Shown: positions 33,340 to 42,404 of the stretch, in pieces
How the letters are laid out: each line of letters begins with the position of its first letter
How positions within the stretch are numbered: position 1 is the stretch's first letter
From: Labrys sedimenti
Lineage (GTDB): Bacteria > Pseudomonadota > Alphaproteobacteria > Rhizobiales > Labraceae
Assembly (NCBI RefSeq): GCF_034424805.1
Contig: NZ_JAXOUF010000001.1
Location: 248,001-312,000 of the forward strand
Direction of reading: 5' to 3'
Length of the DNA: 64,000 nucleotides
Position numbers and translations under genes: made by a program
Notes under the pieces: generated by a model
Databases searched by the model: none
What the model was told of the DNA's origin: nothing
The model's input: the letters and a program-made list of their open reading frames with translations, nothing else

Positions 33340-36300
33340 ATGACCCCCACCAATCGCGAAATCCTCTTCATTCTCAACATGCGCAACATGGCTCGCGCCG
33401 CCATTGCCCAGTTTGGCCAGGGCATGAAGGCTGCTGCTGTGGCAGCCAATCAAGCTGCTCAGTCTACCGATAAGGTGACCAAGAGCGCGAGCCAGGCCGC
33501 CACGGCGATGGGCCAGATGGCTCAGCAGGCCAAGACGGCAGGGCAGGCAGCCCAGCAGGCATTCCGGGGCGGTGGCGGCAGCGCCAACGGCATCAAATCT
33601 CAGGCCGACAGTGCGCGCGGTGCGCTGCAGACGCTCGTTGCCGCAGCGATCTCCTTCGCCGGCCTCGATGTCATGGGTCGCTTCCAGCAGCAGATGGCCA
33701 ACTTCAAAGCCGTCACGAACTCCTCGGCCGAGGATATGGGCAAGGTGGAAGCGGCTGCGCGCCAGATGGGCTCTACCACACAGTACACCGCCAACCAGGT
33801 TGCCGAAGCGCTGACGATCTTCGCCAAGGCCGGCTTCGATGCGTCCACCGCGATCGCTGCCTCGCAGGCCACACTGAACCTCGCCACCGTCGGACAGATG
33901 GAACTGAGCGACGCCGCCCAGACCACCATGAACGTGATGAACCAGTTCAGCCTGAGTGCGGACAAAGTCACCACCATCGTCGACATCTTGGCCAAAACGG
34001 ACAACATGGCGGCGCTGTCCGTCGGCGACCTGGCTTCGTCCTTCTCCTATGCCGGCACGATCGCCGCGCAGGCTGGCGTGAGCGTTAATACTCTGTCGGC
34101 CGCCTTCGGTGTGCTCGGCGACGCTGGCACGCGCGGTTCGCGCGCTGGTACCGAAATGCAGCAGGTCATCTCGCGCATGCTGGCGCCCACGCCCATGGCG
34201 GTGACCCAGCTCAAGGCGCTCGGCCTGACCCTCAACGACCTCGACTCCACCAATTTGGTAGCCACCTTCAAGAAGCTCCACAACGCCGGCATGACCACGG
34301 GCCAGGCAATCAAGATCTTCGGCGAAGAAGGTGGTCGCGCCGCCGTGCTGCTGACCAACGCAGGTGCCAAGTTCACCGAGTTCGAGGAGAGCACCAAGAA
34401 AGCAGGCGGCACCGCCCAGCGCGCGGCCGATATTACGGGCGATACCTTCGTCGGTTCGATCAAGAAGCTCGGGTCTGCCCTCACCGAAATGGCGATCTCG
34501 CTCGGAGAGGCCGGTATCCTGCCTGGTCTGACGGCAGCCGCTGGCTTGGCCCTGGCGGCAACCACCGAATTCAATGGTCTCTTGCACACGATCAGCGCCA
34601 TTCCCGGTGCCGTGGCCGGGCTGTCGGCCGCTGTCGCTGGACTGGTGACGGGGCTCGGTGCGCTCTTCCTTTCAATCAAGGCGGCCGAGGTCGCCATGGC
34701 TGCCCTCAACCTGGTGATGCGGGCCAACCCCTTCGTGCTCATCCTCACTGCTGTCATCGCGCTCGCCGCCGCGATCTACTCGTTGCGCGATGTGACGTTC
34801 CAGTGGGGCGACGCCACGGTATCGATCGGCTCGACCGTCCAGGCCGTGTTCGAGGCGATCTGGGGTTACGTCAAAGCCGGCGCTGCTGTCGTGATGTCTT
34901 TCCTCTCGTCTTTGACCTCTGGCCTGTCTGCCTACATCTCGGCGCACAGTGAAAGTATTCAGAGCGTTGTCGGCGCGGTCACGACCGCCATCAAATTCAT
35001 GGTCAACCTCTGGATCGGTTACGGCTTTGCGGTGAAAGACGTGTTTGCCGGCCTTGCTAAATCCGTCATCGCGATCTTCGGCACCATGCTGCGTGGTCTA
35101 GGGGGCCAGATCGCTGGGGTGGGTGATGCCCTGAGCAAGGTCATGCGTGGCGATATCAGCGGAGCTAAGGATGCCTTAAACGATGCCTTGAGCAAGGACG
35201 TGCTGGGCGACATGGGCGCTGAGGCCGCCATTCAGTTCGGCAAGGTGAAGGATGCTATCCGGCAGGACCTCACCACTGACTATGTGCAGCAATTCGTCGA
35301 CGGCTCGCTCCAGTTCTTCCGGGAACTCGAGAATGGTTCGATCAAGAGCATCGAGGACATCCGCAAGCGCGCCCAGGAACTGGAGAAGCTGAAAACCCTG
35401 ATGATCGGTCAACAGGGTGGCGACACGTCGCTGCCTAACGCCAAGCAGCCTGGCGCCAAGATTGACCCCGATGCTGAGCAGTCCTCTCGCCGGCAGGAAC
35501 AGTCTCTCCAGCGCTTCAACAAGCAGCTTCTCGACAATATCCAGCGTCTGCGGGACGAAGCGAATGTGCTCGGTATGACCACGGATGAGCGTGAGCGCTA
35601 CACCGCGCAGATGGCTGCCGAGCGTGCCGCGCGCGACGCCGGTATCGCCGACGTGAAGGCGGCGACCACCGCGTATGTGCAGCAGTACGACGCTATCCAG
35701 AAAATCAAGGAAGCCTACCAGGCCAACCCGCTGTTCGGCCTCCAGGCCGGCTTCCAGCAGTTCGCGGACGAGGGGGCAAAGCTCGCTGACAATGTCGCCG
35801 ATGCATGGAAGAGCGCGCTGGGCAGCATCTCCGACAACATCGTCAACCTAGTGACTGGCGCCAAGGCGAGCTGGGGCGACATGCTGAAGAACTTCGGTGC
35901 CCAGATGCTGAAAGCCGGCCTCAACAATGCGCTGTCCAACCTCTTCAAATCCGCCGGCCTCGACAAGTTCATGGGTACGGCGACCGGTAAGGGTCTGCCG
36001 AGCGTCAGCACGATCACGGCGCCCACCGCAACCGTCAACGCTGGCACCGTCAATGTGAATGGCGCTGGCCTGGCGCCCCTGAATGGCATCGGACCCACGG
36101 CCACGATCACCTCTTCGCCTCTTCCCGACGTCGCTTCGATTGCGCCGCAGTCGATCAATGCCGGCTCGGTCGCGTCGACCATGGCGACCTTCTTCAAGGC
36201 GGCCGGCATGACCAATCCGCTCGGCCTGGCAGCCATCATGGGCAATGCCATGGCAGAGTCAGGCATGAATCCGTTTGCCAAGGGTGACGGGGGCAATGCG

Positions 36301-37506
36301 CTTGGCCTGTTCCAGTGGAACGACCGTCGCGAGAAGATGCTGGGCGCGATCGGTGGCAGGGGCAACTTGGGCGACATCATGGGCCAGATGAAGTTCGCCC
36401 ACAGCGAGATGACCGGTGGCGGTATCAATGGCGTTTGGGACAAGCTCTTGAAAGCTAGGTCCTTGACCGAAGCCAACGACGCAATGCTCCAGTTCGAGCG
36501 CCCACAGGGCTGGCAGATGGGCGTGTCTGGTACCGGGCACAATTGGAAGGGCCGCTATGCTTACGCTCAGGACGCCTTGAACACGTATGGGGGTGTCGAC
36601 GTTGCCCAGGCGAAGAGGGCCAGCCAGCAGGTCACTCAAATTCAGCAGCAGGGCTACCAGGCCCAAATCCAGCAGGCTCAGCAGGCCAGCCAGCAAGTGG
36701 CCCAGGCCCAGCAGAGTGGACAATTGCAACAAGTTGCAACGGCGCAGCAGTCCGCGCAGCAGACGTCGTCGGACTACCAGGCCCTCGCCGGCTCGGTCTC
36801 CCAGGCGGGCCAGGCCGCGCAGACGGCTGCCCCTGCCATCGCTTCGACCGGCCAGAACGTCCAGACGGTTGGCGCTGCCGCTCCGCAGGCCAGCTCGGGC
36901 GTCGGCATGTTCGGACAGGGCATCTCGGCCATCCTCGGCCCGCTGTCCCAGGCCATCCCCGGCCTCGGCCAGTTCTCCGGCATGATCATGCAGGTGCTCA
37001 ACGCCGTCCTGTCAGGCGGCAGCGGTGGCGGTGGTGGCATCCTGGGCGGCTTGTTCGGTGGTCTCTTTGGCTCGGGCCACACCGGCGCAACTATCGGCTC
37101 GTCTTCGGCAGCCATCCGCAATGTTGCGCCTTCGGTCTTCGCCAACGCCCAGCGCTACCATGGCGGTGGCAAGCTCGGACCAGGCGAAGTGCCGTTCATC
37201 GGCCTGGAAGGCGAGCGCGTGCTCAATCCTCGTGAGACGAAGGAATACGAGGCCGGCCGCATCGCCAGCCCAGGCAGCCCGTCAGGCGGCGGCATCGCTC
37301 GGAACGGTGGCGGCACCACGCACATCCAGATGGGTGACATCAAGGTCAATGTAGAGAGTAAGGGCTCCTCTGGCGACAGGCAGAAGGACCAGCAGAACAA
37401 CCAGGACATGGGTAAGCAGGTGGCCAAGGCCGTCGACCAGCACATGACCGAGTGGGTGACGAACCAGCATAGGCCCGGCGGCTTCTTCGCCAGTGGCAGC
37501 AAGTGA
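33340..37506 (+). CDS. Phage tail tape-measure protein with lysozyme-like domain
   Basis: This 1388-residue protein sets tail length in siphophages and myophages. It has an Ala/Gln-rich helical N-terminus, the tape-measure core (about residues 100-370; TTQYTANQVAEALTIFAKAG, then ADKVTTIVDILAKTDNM), hydrophobic helices at about 415-485, and helical segments to about 860. Near residues 947-1087 lies a tail-lysozyme-type domain (MTNPLGLAAIMGNAMAESGM, then NALGLFQWNDRREKM), which would cut peptidoglycan during DNA entry. A Gln-rich and Gly-rich tail follows. ATG at 33340 fits the family; an ATG at 33322 is in frame. It has no other tail genes beside it apart from the 143-residue protein upstream. 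Confidence 0.88.
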   Translation: MTPTNREILFILNMRNMARAAIAQFGQGMKAAAVAANQAAQSTDKVTKSASQAATAMGQMAQQAKTAGQAAQQAFRGGGGSANGIKSQADSARGALQTLVAAAISFAGLDVMGRFQQQMANFKAVTNSSAEDMGKVEAAARQMGSTTQYTANQVAEALTIFAKAGFDASTAIAASQATLNLATVGQMELSDAAQTTMNVMNQFSLSADKVTTIVDILAKTDNMAALSVGDLASSFSYAGTIAAQAGVSVNTLSAAFGVLGDAGTRGSRAGTEMQQVISRMLAPTPMAVTQLKALGLTLNDLDSTNLVATFKKLHNAGMTTGQAIKIFGEEGGRAAVLLTNAGAKFTEFEESTKKAGGTAQRAADITGDTFVGSIKKLGSALTEMAISLGEAGILPGLTAAAGLALAATTEFNGLLHTISAIPGAVAGLSAAVAGLVTGLGALFLSIKAAEVAMAALNLVMRANPFVLILTAVIALAAAIYSLRDVTFQWGDATVSIGSTVQAVFEAIWGYVKAGAAVVMSFLSSLTSGLSAYISAHSESIQSVVGAVTTAIKFMVNLWIGYGFAVKDVFAGLAKSVIAIFGTMLRGLGGQIAGVGDALSKVMRGDISGAKDALNDALSKDVLGDMGAEAAIQFGKVKDAIRQDLTTDYVQQFVDGSLQFFRELENGSIKSIEDIRKRAQELEKLKTLMIGQQGGDTSLPNAKQPGAKIDPDAEQSSRRQEQSLQRFNKQLLDNIQRLRDEANVLGMTTDERERYTAQMAAERAARDAGIADVKAATTAYVQQYDAIQKIKEAYQANPLFGLQAGFQQFADEGAKLADNVADAWKSALGSISDNIVNLVTGAKASWGDMLKNFGAQMLKAGLNNALSNLFKSAGLDKFMGTATGKGLPSVSTITAPTATVNAGTVNVNGAGLAPLNGIGPTATITSSPLPDVASIAPQSINAGSVASTMATFFKAAGMTNPLGLAAIMGNAMAESGMNPFAKGDGGNALGLFQWNDRREKMLGAIGGRGNLGDIMGQMKFAHSEMTGGGINGVWDKLLKARSLTEANDAMLQFERPQGWQMGVSGTGHNWKGRYAYAQDALNTYGGVDVAQAKRASQQVTQIQQQGYQAQIQQAQQASQQVAQAQQSGQLQQVATAQQSAQQTSSDYQALAGSVSQAGQAAQTAAPAIASTGQNVQTVGAAAPQASSGVGMFGQGISAILGPLSQAIPGLGQFSGMIMQVLNAVLSGGSGGGGGILGGLFGGLFGSGHTGATIGSSSAAIRNVAPSVFANAQRYHGGGKLGPGEVPFIGLEGERVLNPRETKEYEAGRIASPGSPSGGGIARNGGGTTHIQMGDIKVNVESKGSSGDRQKDQQNNQDMGKQVAKAVDQHMTEWVTNQHRPGGFFASGSK
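36724..36739. repeat. Island palindrome copy 3
   Basis: TTGCAACAAGTTGCAA with AA centre; it lies inside the tape-measure gene and encodes part of LQQVAT. Confidence 0.8.
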
Positions 37507-37855
37507 GGACATCATGACCGCTCCGGCGCCGCTGCGTTGATTGTCGCGTAGCGCGTGCCTGAGGAAACCTCGGAAAGCCCAACCGTAGTCAATGAGAGTT
37601 GGGGTAAAATCCAAAAAGGTCGTCCGGTGATTCAGGAGAGAAGGGAAGGGGCGTTCAATGACGATGCCTCCCAACGATCTAAATCCCGTGTGCCGACTTA
37701 AAAAATTGACTATTCATGCTCGTGACATTGGTTAGCGACCGTGAGGCTAATGACGAGCGGGGGCGGCATACAGCCTTGATACCATACAATCGCATACCAA
37801 GAAGCGTGAACGGGCAAGGCGCCCCGCCGGGTAGTCCTGCTCCGCCGCCCCTTGG
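37507..37855. other. Island intergenic, possible promoter, no gene
   Basis: No gene was found in these 349 bases; in particular no HigB-type toxin frame precedes the antitoxin-like gene. A TTGACT at 37706-37711 is followed by a poor -10 region, so it may be part of a weak promoter. The stretch TTGACTATTC is shared with the serine-recombinase promoter region (near 43157-43197). Confidence 0.4.
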
Positions 37856-38269
37856 ATGAAACCAGACCTGGATGATCCGATTATGAAGAAGCCCCCAAAA
37901 GCCACCGAGGTCCGTCAGGAACATACCCCCTCCGTCGAGGAGCTGCTCGCGCGTTTCCCAGAACTCAAACCCTATGATATCGGCGACTACCTAGAAACCG
38001 ATGAGGATATAGAGGCAGCCATCGCTGTTGGCCTCGAGGCCGTCGCCGAGGACAGGGACCAGTCGTTCCTCAACAATGTTCTCGGCGCTGTTCTCAAGAG
38101 GCAGAACATAGACAAGCTCTCTAAGGAGACTGGTTTAAGCCGAGAGACGCTGTACACACTCTCGACCAAGTCGAGCGACCCCCGCCTGTCTACGCTCTCC
38201 ACCGTCCTTGGCGCGCTTGGATATACGATCACGATCAAAAAGCGCGATAGCAAACTCGAGCCCGCCTGA
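37856..38269 (+). CDS. HigA-like antitoxin / XRE-type regulator, orphan
   Basis: This 137-residue protein matches the HigA2-type addiction-module antidote layout: an N-terminal extension, then DIEAAIAVGLEAVAEDRDQS and a helix-turn-helix LSKETGLSRETLYTLSTKS (about residues 86-104), ending GALGYTITIKKR. In the usual locus a RelE/HigB-type toxin gene stands just upstream; none is seen here, in either strand. It may therefore act as a stand-alone regulator, as an antidote to a toxin elsewhere, or be a relic. The ATG at 37856 lacks a strong ribosome binding site; the ATG at 37883 (MKKPPKATEV) is an alternative. Confidence 0.72.
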   Translation: MKPDLDDPIMKKPPKATEVRQEHTPSVEELLARFPELKPYDIGDYLETDEDIEAAIAVGLEAVAEDRDQSFLNNVLGAVLKRQNIDKLSKETGLSRETLYTLSTKSSDPRLSTLSTVLGALGYTITIKKRDSKLEPA

Positions 38270-38512
38270 TTTGCAAAGGGCTTCACTAAAATGCAGGGCG
38301 CTGGCTAGCAACAGGCAATGAGATGTCACGTATTAGTCACCACCGTAGGGAGAACTCTTACGGACGGTGCAATGACGCGCCGTAAGCAAGCTACTTAGCT
38401 CGGCCACCGACATGGTCGGGCTATTTTTCTTGTTAGCCGTCGACTTGTGCAGGCGGCCTTCCACAAGACGTTGTCGAGTGCGACCTGTCGTCAAAGTGGT
38501 GGAGTGAATTTT

Positions 38513-38528
38513 GCAACCCGTTGCAATA
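38513..38528. repeat. Island palindrome copy 4
   Basis: A perfect TTGCAACCCGTTGCAA in the intergenic region about 300 bases before the replication-like gene. Confidence 0.85.
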
Positions 38529-38776
38529 TTTCCGGTCAGGCGGTGGGAGCGGTGGGGCTTTATTTCAATCCGGTCGCGCGAGGCCCCTTTCATTGAATGC
38601 GCTATATGTGCGTTGAAAAATAAAGTTGAGATGCGTCACTCGCAAAGTGTTTGTCAAGATAAGGCGGCGATATGAGTTCTAAGTAGCGTTTTGTTTGAAT
38701 ATTTGTTCCTGTGTGCTACAGTGTATTTGCGTCGGATTAGCTCACCGGCGTATTGAGAGCGCGGGCCGTCAGGTTC

Positions 38777-38819
38777 CCCAAGTGCCCAGATCGGCTCGCG
38801 CCTCGCCTCTGCACTTGGG
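38777..38819 (+). promoter_or_regulatory. RBS-sequestering hairpin
   Basis: A nine-base perfect stem (CCCAAGTGC/GCACTTGGG) with a 25-base loop. Its 3' arm covers GGGA, nine bases from the ATG at 38829, so folding would hide the ribosome binding site of the replication-like gene. Confidence 0.5.
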
Positions 38820-38828
38820 ATCTTTAAG

Positions 38829-40337
38829 ATGAGTATGAAGTCTGCGAGCGCTGCGCGCTCGACCTCCGCCGACAACGTCGTGTTGCTTTCGGAAGTGCGC
38901 AAGCAGCCCGGCCGCGCGGAGGCTAAACGACGAGATAATGCTCAGATTTGGCGCAATTTGATGAAACGAGAGTGGCATGGGCACCTCGATACCGGTGAGC
39001 GCGACCTACTGTCATTCCTCTTGGATTGCACCGTCGAGTGGGGCAAGAAGTCATTAGACTTTACCTGGCCTCAACTCAGGGACGGTGAGTCCGGTACAGA
39101 GGGGCACGCCTGGAGCAGGTCGCCTATCAATATTTCACGGGCGACCTTCTATCGGCGGCTTCGCCGGTTGGAACAGCTCGGCCTCGTACATCGCGAGGAA
39201 AAACGGTCGAGGGCGGGGTGCTACACCGTTGTTTCGCTTAATCTTGATGGAAAGCCATCCAACGATGTGCCCTCGTACAACGAGAAAGTCCTTCATCTGG
39301 CGGAAAAGCGCGCCGAGCGAGTGCTTCTGGAGGAGAGGCGGGGGGCTGTTCGGCGCCCTGTAAGGGAGGATTCGCAGTCTCAAATTGAGACTACCCTAGT
39401 CTCAAAAAGAGATCCCTTTATAACAACACAGTCTAACAACACTCCCATAAAAAGAACCCCTATCGCCCCTTTGAAGGGTAGTGCTCGGACTGCGTCCGAA
39501 CCCGGTGGTCAGTCTGAGATAGATTTCACAGAACAGGCAGGGGAAGACCTGGGCCCTGTTCAGACCGTCGAGCCTACTTTCGATCCGGTCGAGGCCGTCA
39601 GCCAGGTTGTCGCCAAGGTCCAGTCCCGTCCTGCCCAGCAGGCCAAGCTTCCCCGCCGCGACGACAAGGCAACCTCCTACGCCGCTACCTGGGCCGCTGC
39701 GTGGCGCGAAACCTACGAAGGCATCTCCGTCTCGCCGATCGGTATCCGCGAAAGCGGCATGCTATCAGCCTCGCTGCGCCGGTTCATGCCCGGTGACGTC
39801 GACGGCCGGCACGAGTTCGTCGACTTCTGCGTTCGCAACTGGCGCCAGATCGTCGCCGAGCGCTTCGGTTGGATGCGCAAGAGCCACCCGCCCCAATATC
39901 CCCAGGTCGGCTTCCTGGTGGCGACCAAGATGCAGGACCTGTTTTTCGCCGCCTACGCCGACCGGCAGAAGATGGCCAGGACCTACACCCTGCCCGCCGA
40001 GCAGGCGGAACTGGAGCGCCTGGTGCACGCGGGCATGACTCGTGAGAACGCCCTGCTCAAGATCGGCGAGCGCCGCGCTTCGTCCGCCCATGCCGAAGAG
40101 CAGCGGCAGGTACGGCGCGACAATGCCCAGTCCACCCGCAATGCCCAGGCGGCCTTTGATGCGGAGCGCCAGCGGCTTCGGGAGGAGCGTCGGCGTCTCC
40201 GGGAGGAACAGGAAGCCAAAACCAGCCAGCGGCCTCACCAGGCCAGCGCAGAGCTTGTCGAGAACGAGTTCCCCGAGTTGGGCGAGTTCAAGGAACTAGA
40301 GCCTCTGCCCCCTATCGATTATTCTCACTGGAACTAA
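38829..40337 (+). CDS. Winged-helix phage/plasmid replication-like protein
   Basis: This 502-residue protein has a basic N-terminus, a winged-helix-like domain (about residues 50-130; LLSFLLDCTVEWGKKSLDFT, then NISRATFYRRLRRLEQLGLV), a poorly conserved linker, a second globular part (about 280-375; YAATWAAAWRETYEG, FGWMRKSHPP) and a charged coiled-coil C-terminus. The layout resembles phage replication protein O and plasmid replisome organisers, which bind an origin and load helicase. No origin iterons were recognised in or near the gene. Codon usage is island-like. A helicase-loader or primase was not found beside it. Role as replication initiator is inferred from the fold only. Confidence 0.55.
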   Translation: MSMKSASAARSTSADNVVLLSEVRKQPGRAEAKRRDNAQIWRNLMKREWHGHLDTGERDLLSFLLDCTVEWGKKSLDFTWPQLRDGESGTEGHAWSRSPINISRATFYRRLRRLEQLGLVHREEKRSRAGCYTVVSLNLDGKPSNDVPSYNEKVLHLAEKRAERVLLEERRGAVRRPVREDSQSQIETTLVSKRDPFITTQSNNTPIKRTPIAPLKGSARTASEPGGQSEIDFTEQAGEDLGPVQTVEPTFDPVEAVSQVVAKVQSRPAQQAKLPRRDDKATSYAATWAAAWRETYEGISVSPIGIRESGMLSASLRRFMPGDVDGRHEFVDFCVRNWRQIVAERFGWMRKSHPPQYPQVGFLVATKMQDLFFAAYADRQKMARTYTLPAEQAELERLVHAGMTRENALLKIGERRASSAHAEEQRQVRRDNAQSTRNAQAAFDAERQRLREERRRLREEQEAKTSQRPHQASAELVENEFPELGEFKELEPLPPIDYSHWN

Positions 40338-40435
40338 ATCATATTCTTTCGGAGATCAGCGAAAGTCCTTCGCCATGGAATACTTGCTAACTTCCTAGAC
40401 TCGGAACATACCTGGGATGGGATGAGGGACAGGTA

Positions 40436-40900
40436 ATGCGAAACACTATCGCACTCTTTTTTGTACTCGTGAGCGTTGTGCCTGCTGGAGCGAAGACGCT
40501 TATCCAGTGTCGCCATTCAGGCAGTGAGAACGTCGTAATTAGCTTGAACGACAGGAAGCAATTTGGTCGGGTGTTAAGCTGCATTCTCCGGTCAGATTTT
40601 GTGGCCGATATGTCGCCATGTGCCCCAAATGGAGGTTATGGGCTATCGCGGCCAACTGGGCTTGCCGATCTGACGGCAGTGGTCGACCGTTGGCAAGATT
40701 ACAGCAATCATCTGGGGGGAGTTGCTAGCTTTGGAGAGAATGCTGAGGGCATAACGTTCTCTGGCGGGTTCAATGGGCCATCCGGTTATACCAACGAGTG
40801 GGTCTTCCAGGTTGACCGCCTCTCTGGTCGGGCCACGCTCAAAAGGCCAAAACAACCCGACGAGGTCTACAGCTGCAAGGCGGCGAAGGCTAAATTCTAG
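40436..40900 (+). CDS. Small exported protein, unknown
   Basis: This 154-residue protein has a signal peptide (MRNTIALFFVLVSVVPAGAK) and a small mature domain with a few cysteines (QCRHSG, SCILRSD, SPCAP, YSCKAAKAKF), likely forming disulfides. I do not recognise it. The ATG follows GGGACAGGTA, an acceptable ribosome binding site. It lies in the island, just upstream of another small exported protein (26 bases apart), so the two are probably co-transcribed. Confidence 0.6.
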   Translation: MRNTIALFFVLVSVVPAGAKTLIQCRHSGSENVVISLNDRKQFGRVLSCILRSDFVADMSPCAPNGGYGLSRPTGLADLTAVVDRWQDYSNHLGGVASFGENAEGITFSGGFNGPSGYTNEWVFQVDRLSGRATLKRPKQPDEVYSCKAAKAKF

Positions 40901-40926
40901 CTTCAATACAATTGTGAGGCTTCCGC

Positions 40927-41409
40927 ATGTCTATGGGTTTGAAGTGTCTATCGACGGCTCTTGCTGTATTGGTCTTCACAAGCGCAGCAGGCGCCGGGCA
41001 GATTAAGTCGCCTAAGCTGTCTGGTGTTATGCTGATTAGAGGTAACTGCCGAAATCTCGTGGCTGCTGATATGCAAATTTCTAATCTATGTGATGGAAAG
41101 TTAATTAACAGCATATATGGCAAGGGAGCCGCGACGGAGTTCTTGTTCATGTTGACCGATGGCTCTTCAATCGTCTTTCATGGTCAGGGTGGCCAAGCTC
41201 ACGCGGATGCTGACACGGCAATTCAGACACTGACTGGGGTTGCTCGTGTGGCTAGAGGTAAGCGCGACAACGTGCCGGCAACTGGTCTCTGTCGCTTTAC
41301 GAACCCTTTCAAAGGGGTCGCGACTGTTGACTGCGAGGCGAATTCCCGCATGGGTAGATTTAGCGGAAGCTTTGTTACGGACGGCGTTGCACCGAAGGTC
41401 ATTCAGTGA
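40927..41409 (+). CDS. Small exported protein, unknown
   Basis: This 160-residue protein has a signal peptide (about residues 1-24, ending SAAGAG) and a beta-rich mature part with LCDGKLINSIYGKG, FLFMLTDGSSIVFHGQGG and GLCRFTNPFKGVATVDCEA, including four cysteines. I do not recognise it. It follows another exported gene by 26 bases. It is probably periplasmic. It could be cargo of the island; nothing more can be said from sequence. Confidence 0.6.
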   Translation: MSMGLKCLSTALAVLVFTSAAGAGQIKSPKLSGVMLIRGNCRNLVAADMQISNLCDGKLINSIYGKGAATEFLFMLTDGSSIVFHGQGGQAHADADTAIQTLTGVARVARGKRDNVPATGLCRFTNPFKGVATVDCEANSRMGRFSGSFVTDGVAPKVIQ

Positions 41410-41453
41410 AGAGCGGGAATTGTGCGTCAGTCTGTCATTGCGATGGCGTGAAA

Positions 41454-41469
41454 TTGCAACCCGTTGCAA
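41454..41469. repeat. Island palindrome copy 5
   Basis: A perfect TTGCAACCCGTTGCAA located 44 bases after the exported-protein gene, between it and the convergent gene ending at 41531. Confidence 0.85.
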
Positions 41470-41530
41470 CGAGACGACATTACGTTGCTACCGGAAAGAG
41501 GCAGATCACCATTTCACTTCGTCGATATCT

Positions 41531-42358
41531 TTACAGCCAGCCGTTTTGCTCAAATTCAGTGAAAATCTCAGCGAGACTTTCTGCCTCGGAGGTGCAGCCA
41601 ACTATTTCATTCACCCCTACGACCACGCTCAAAAGTCCTCGGCAGGCCCCTTGAACGGTGGTGAGGATGTCAGAGGGCCCTACGTTGGGCGTTACGCTCA
41701 AACATAGCTCGGTTTTTCCTGACGTACTTTCACTCGATAGATGGTGACCTAGGGCAGTGATGGAGCAATGCACGGCCTCCAAGGAAAGCCTGGAATACTC
41801 AACGTAGGCAAGCCGCAGAACGCCAGCCTCAGCGGTCTTCTTGGCTTCTATTTTTTTCTTACCAGGGAAGCGTTTTGTGATTTCATTCACAGAGTTGCGA
41901 AGTACTACCGCGTTAGTGTCATTGACGTCACCACCGTGCTTGGCCGTCATATACAATGTCAATTTAGCGAGCGCTTCGCGGTTAAACGCTTCGTCGTTGA
42001 GCATGTCTTTAACAAATTCCGCGCCACGTTGCCGTAGAGCGTCGATCCAAATCAGATTCTCGTAGATGAGGCGGACCAAGGCGCGGGCTTCTATGATGCT
42101 TTCCTGCTGAGCGAGCAGCAAAGCGCCACGAAAATTGCATATCGTACGGCACAAAATCGAAAGGGCGACAACTTTAGGGTTTCGCGCGTAGCTCTCGTTC
42201 AGCTCAATTTTGGAGGAGCCAACTACTCTGATCGCTGCTTCAGAAAGCCTCTGGGCATATTCGATTGCTTGGTTGATTTCATCGTGCGTATTCTCGGGCG
42301 CGGACTGCATCATCTGATTGTTCCTTGTCGATCCAACCTTCGCTCGACATCGTTTCAC
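41531..42358 (-). CDS. Hypothetical helical protein, DUF5677-like
   Basis: This 275-residue, mostly helical protein contains NPKVVALSILCRTICNFRGA and EARALVRLIYENLIWIDALR, a pattern recalling the DUF5677 family of phage-island and defence-related proteins. The family has no known activity. The start is uncertain: ATG at 42358, or the double ATG at 42313 (MMQSAPENTHDE). It is encoded on the minus strand, with island palindrome copy 6 about 20 bases upstream of the 42358 start. A role in island biology or defence is only a guess. Confidence 0.5.
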   Translation of the reverse strand: MKRCRAKVGSTRNNQMMQSAPENTHDEINQAIEYAQRLSEAAIRVVGSSKIELNESYARNPKVVALSILCRTICNFRGALLLAQQESIIEARALVRLIYENLIWIDALRQRGAEFVKDMLNDEAFNREALAKLTLYMTAKHGGDVNDTNAVVLRNSVNEITKRFPGKKKIEAKKTAEAGVLRLAYVEYSRLSLEAVHCSITALGHHLSSESTSGKTELCLSVTPNVGPSDILTTVQGACRGLLSVVVGVNEIVGCTSEAESLAEIFTEFEQNGWL

Positions 42359-42377
42359 TCCGACAGGCTGGCGCGAA

Positions 42378-42393
42378 TTGCAACCCGTTGCAC
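42378..42393. repeat. Island palindrome copy 6
   Basis: TTGCAACCCGTTGCAC, one mismatch, between the minus-strand genes ending at 42405 and starting at 42358. Confidence 0.8.
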
Positions 42394-42404
42394 CGCTCAG
42401 CCTC

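Larger units (their letters stand above)
38270..38828. promoter_or_regulatory. Island leader region before the replication-like gene
   Basis: No supported gene lies in these 559 bases. They contain island palindrome copy 4 (38513-38528), an AT-rich promoter-like stretch around 38688-38720 (TTTGAA, 18 bases, TACAGT), and a hairpin CCCAAGTGC (38777-38785) / GCACTTGGG (38811-38819). The second arm contains the GGGA that would serve as ribosome binding site for the gene at 38829. Confidence 0.5.
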
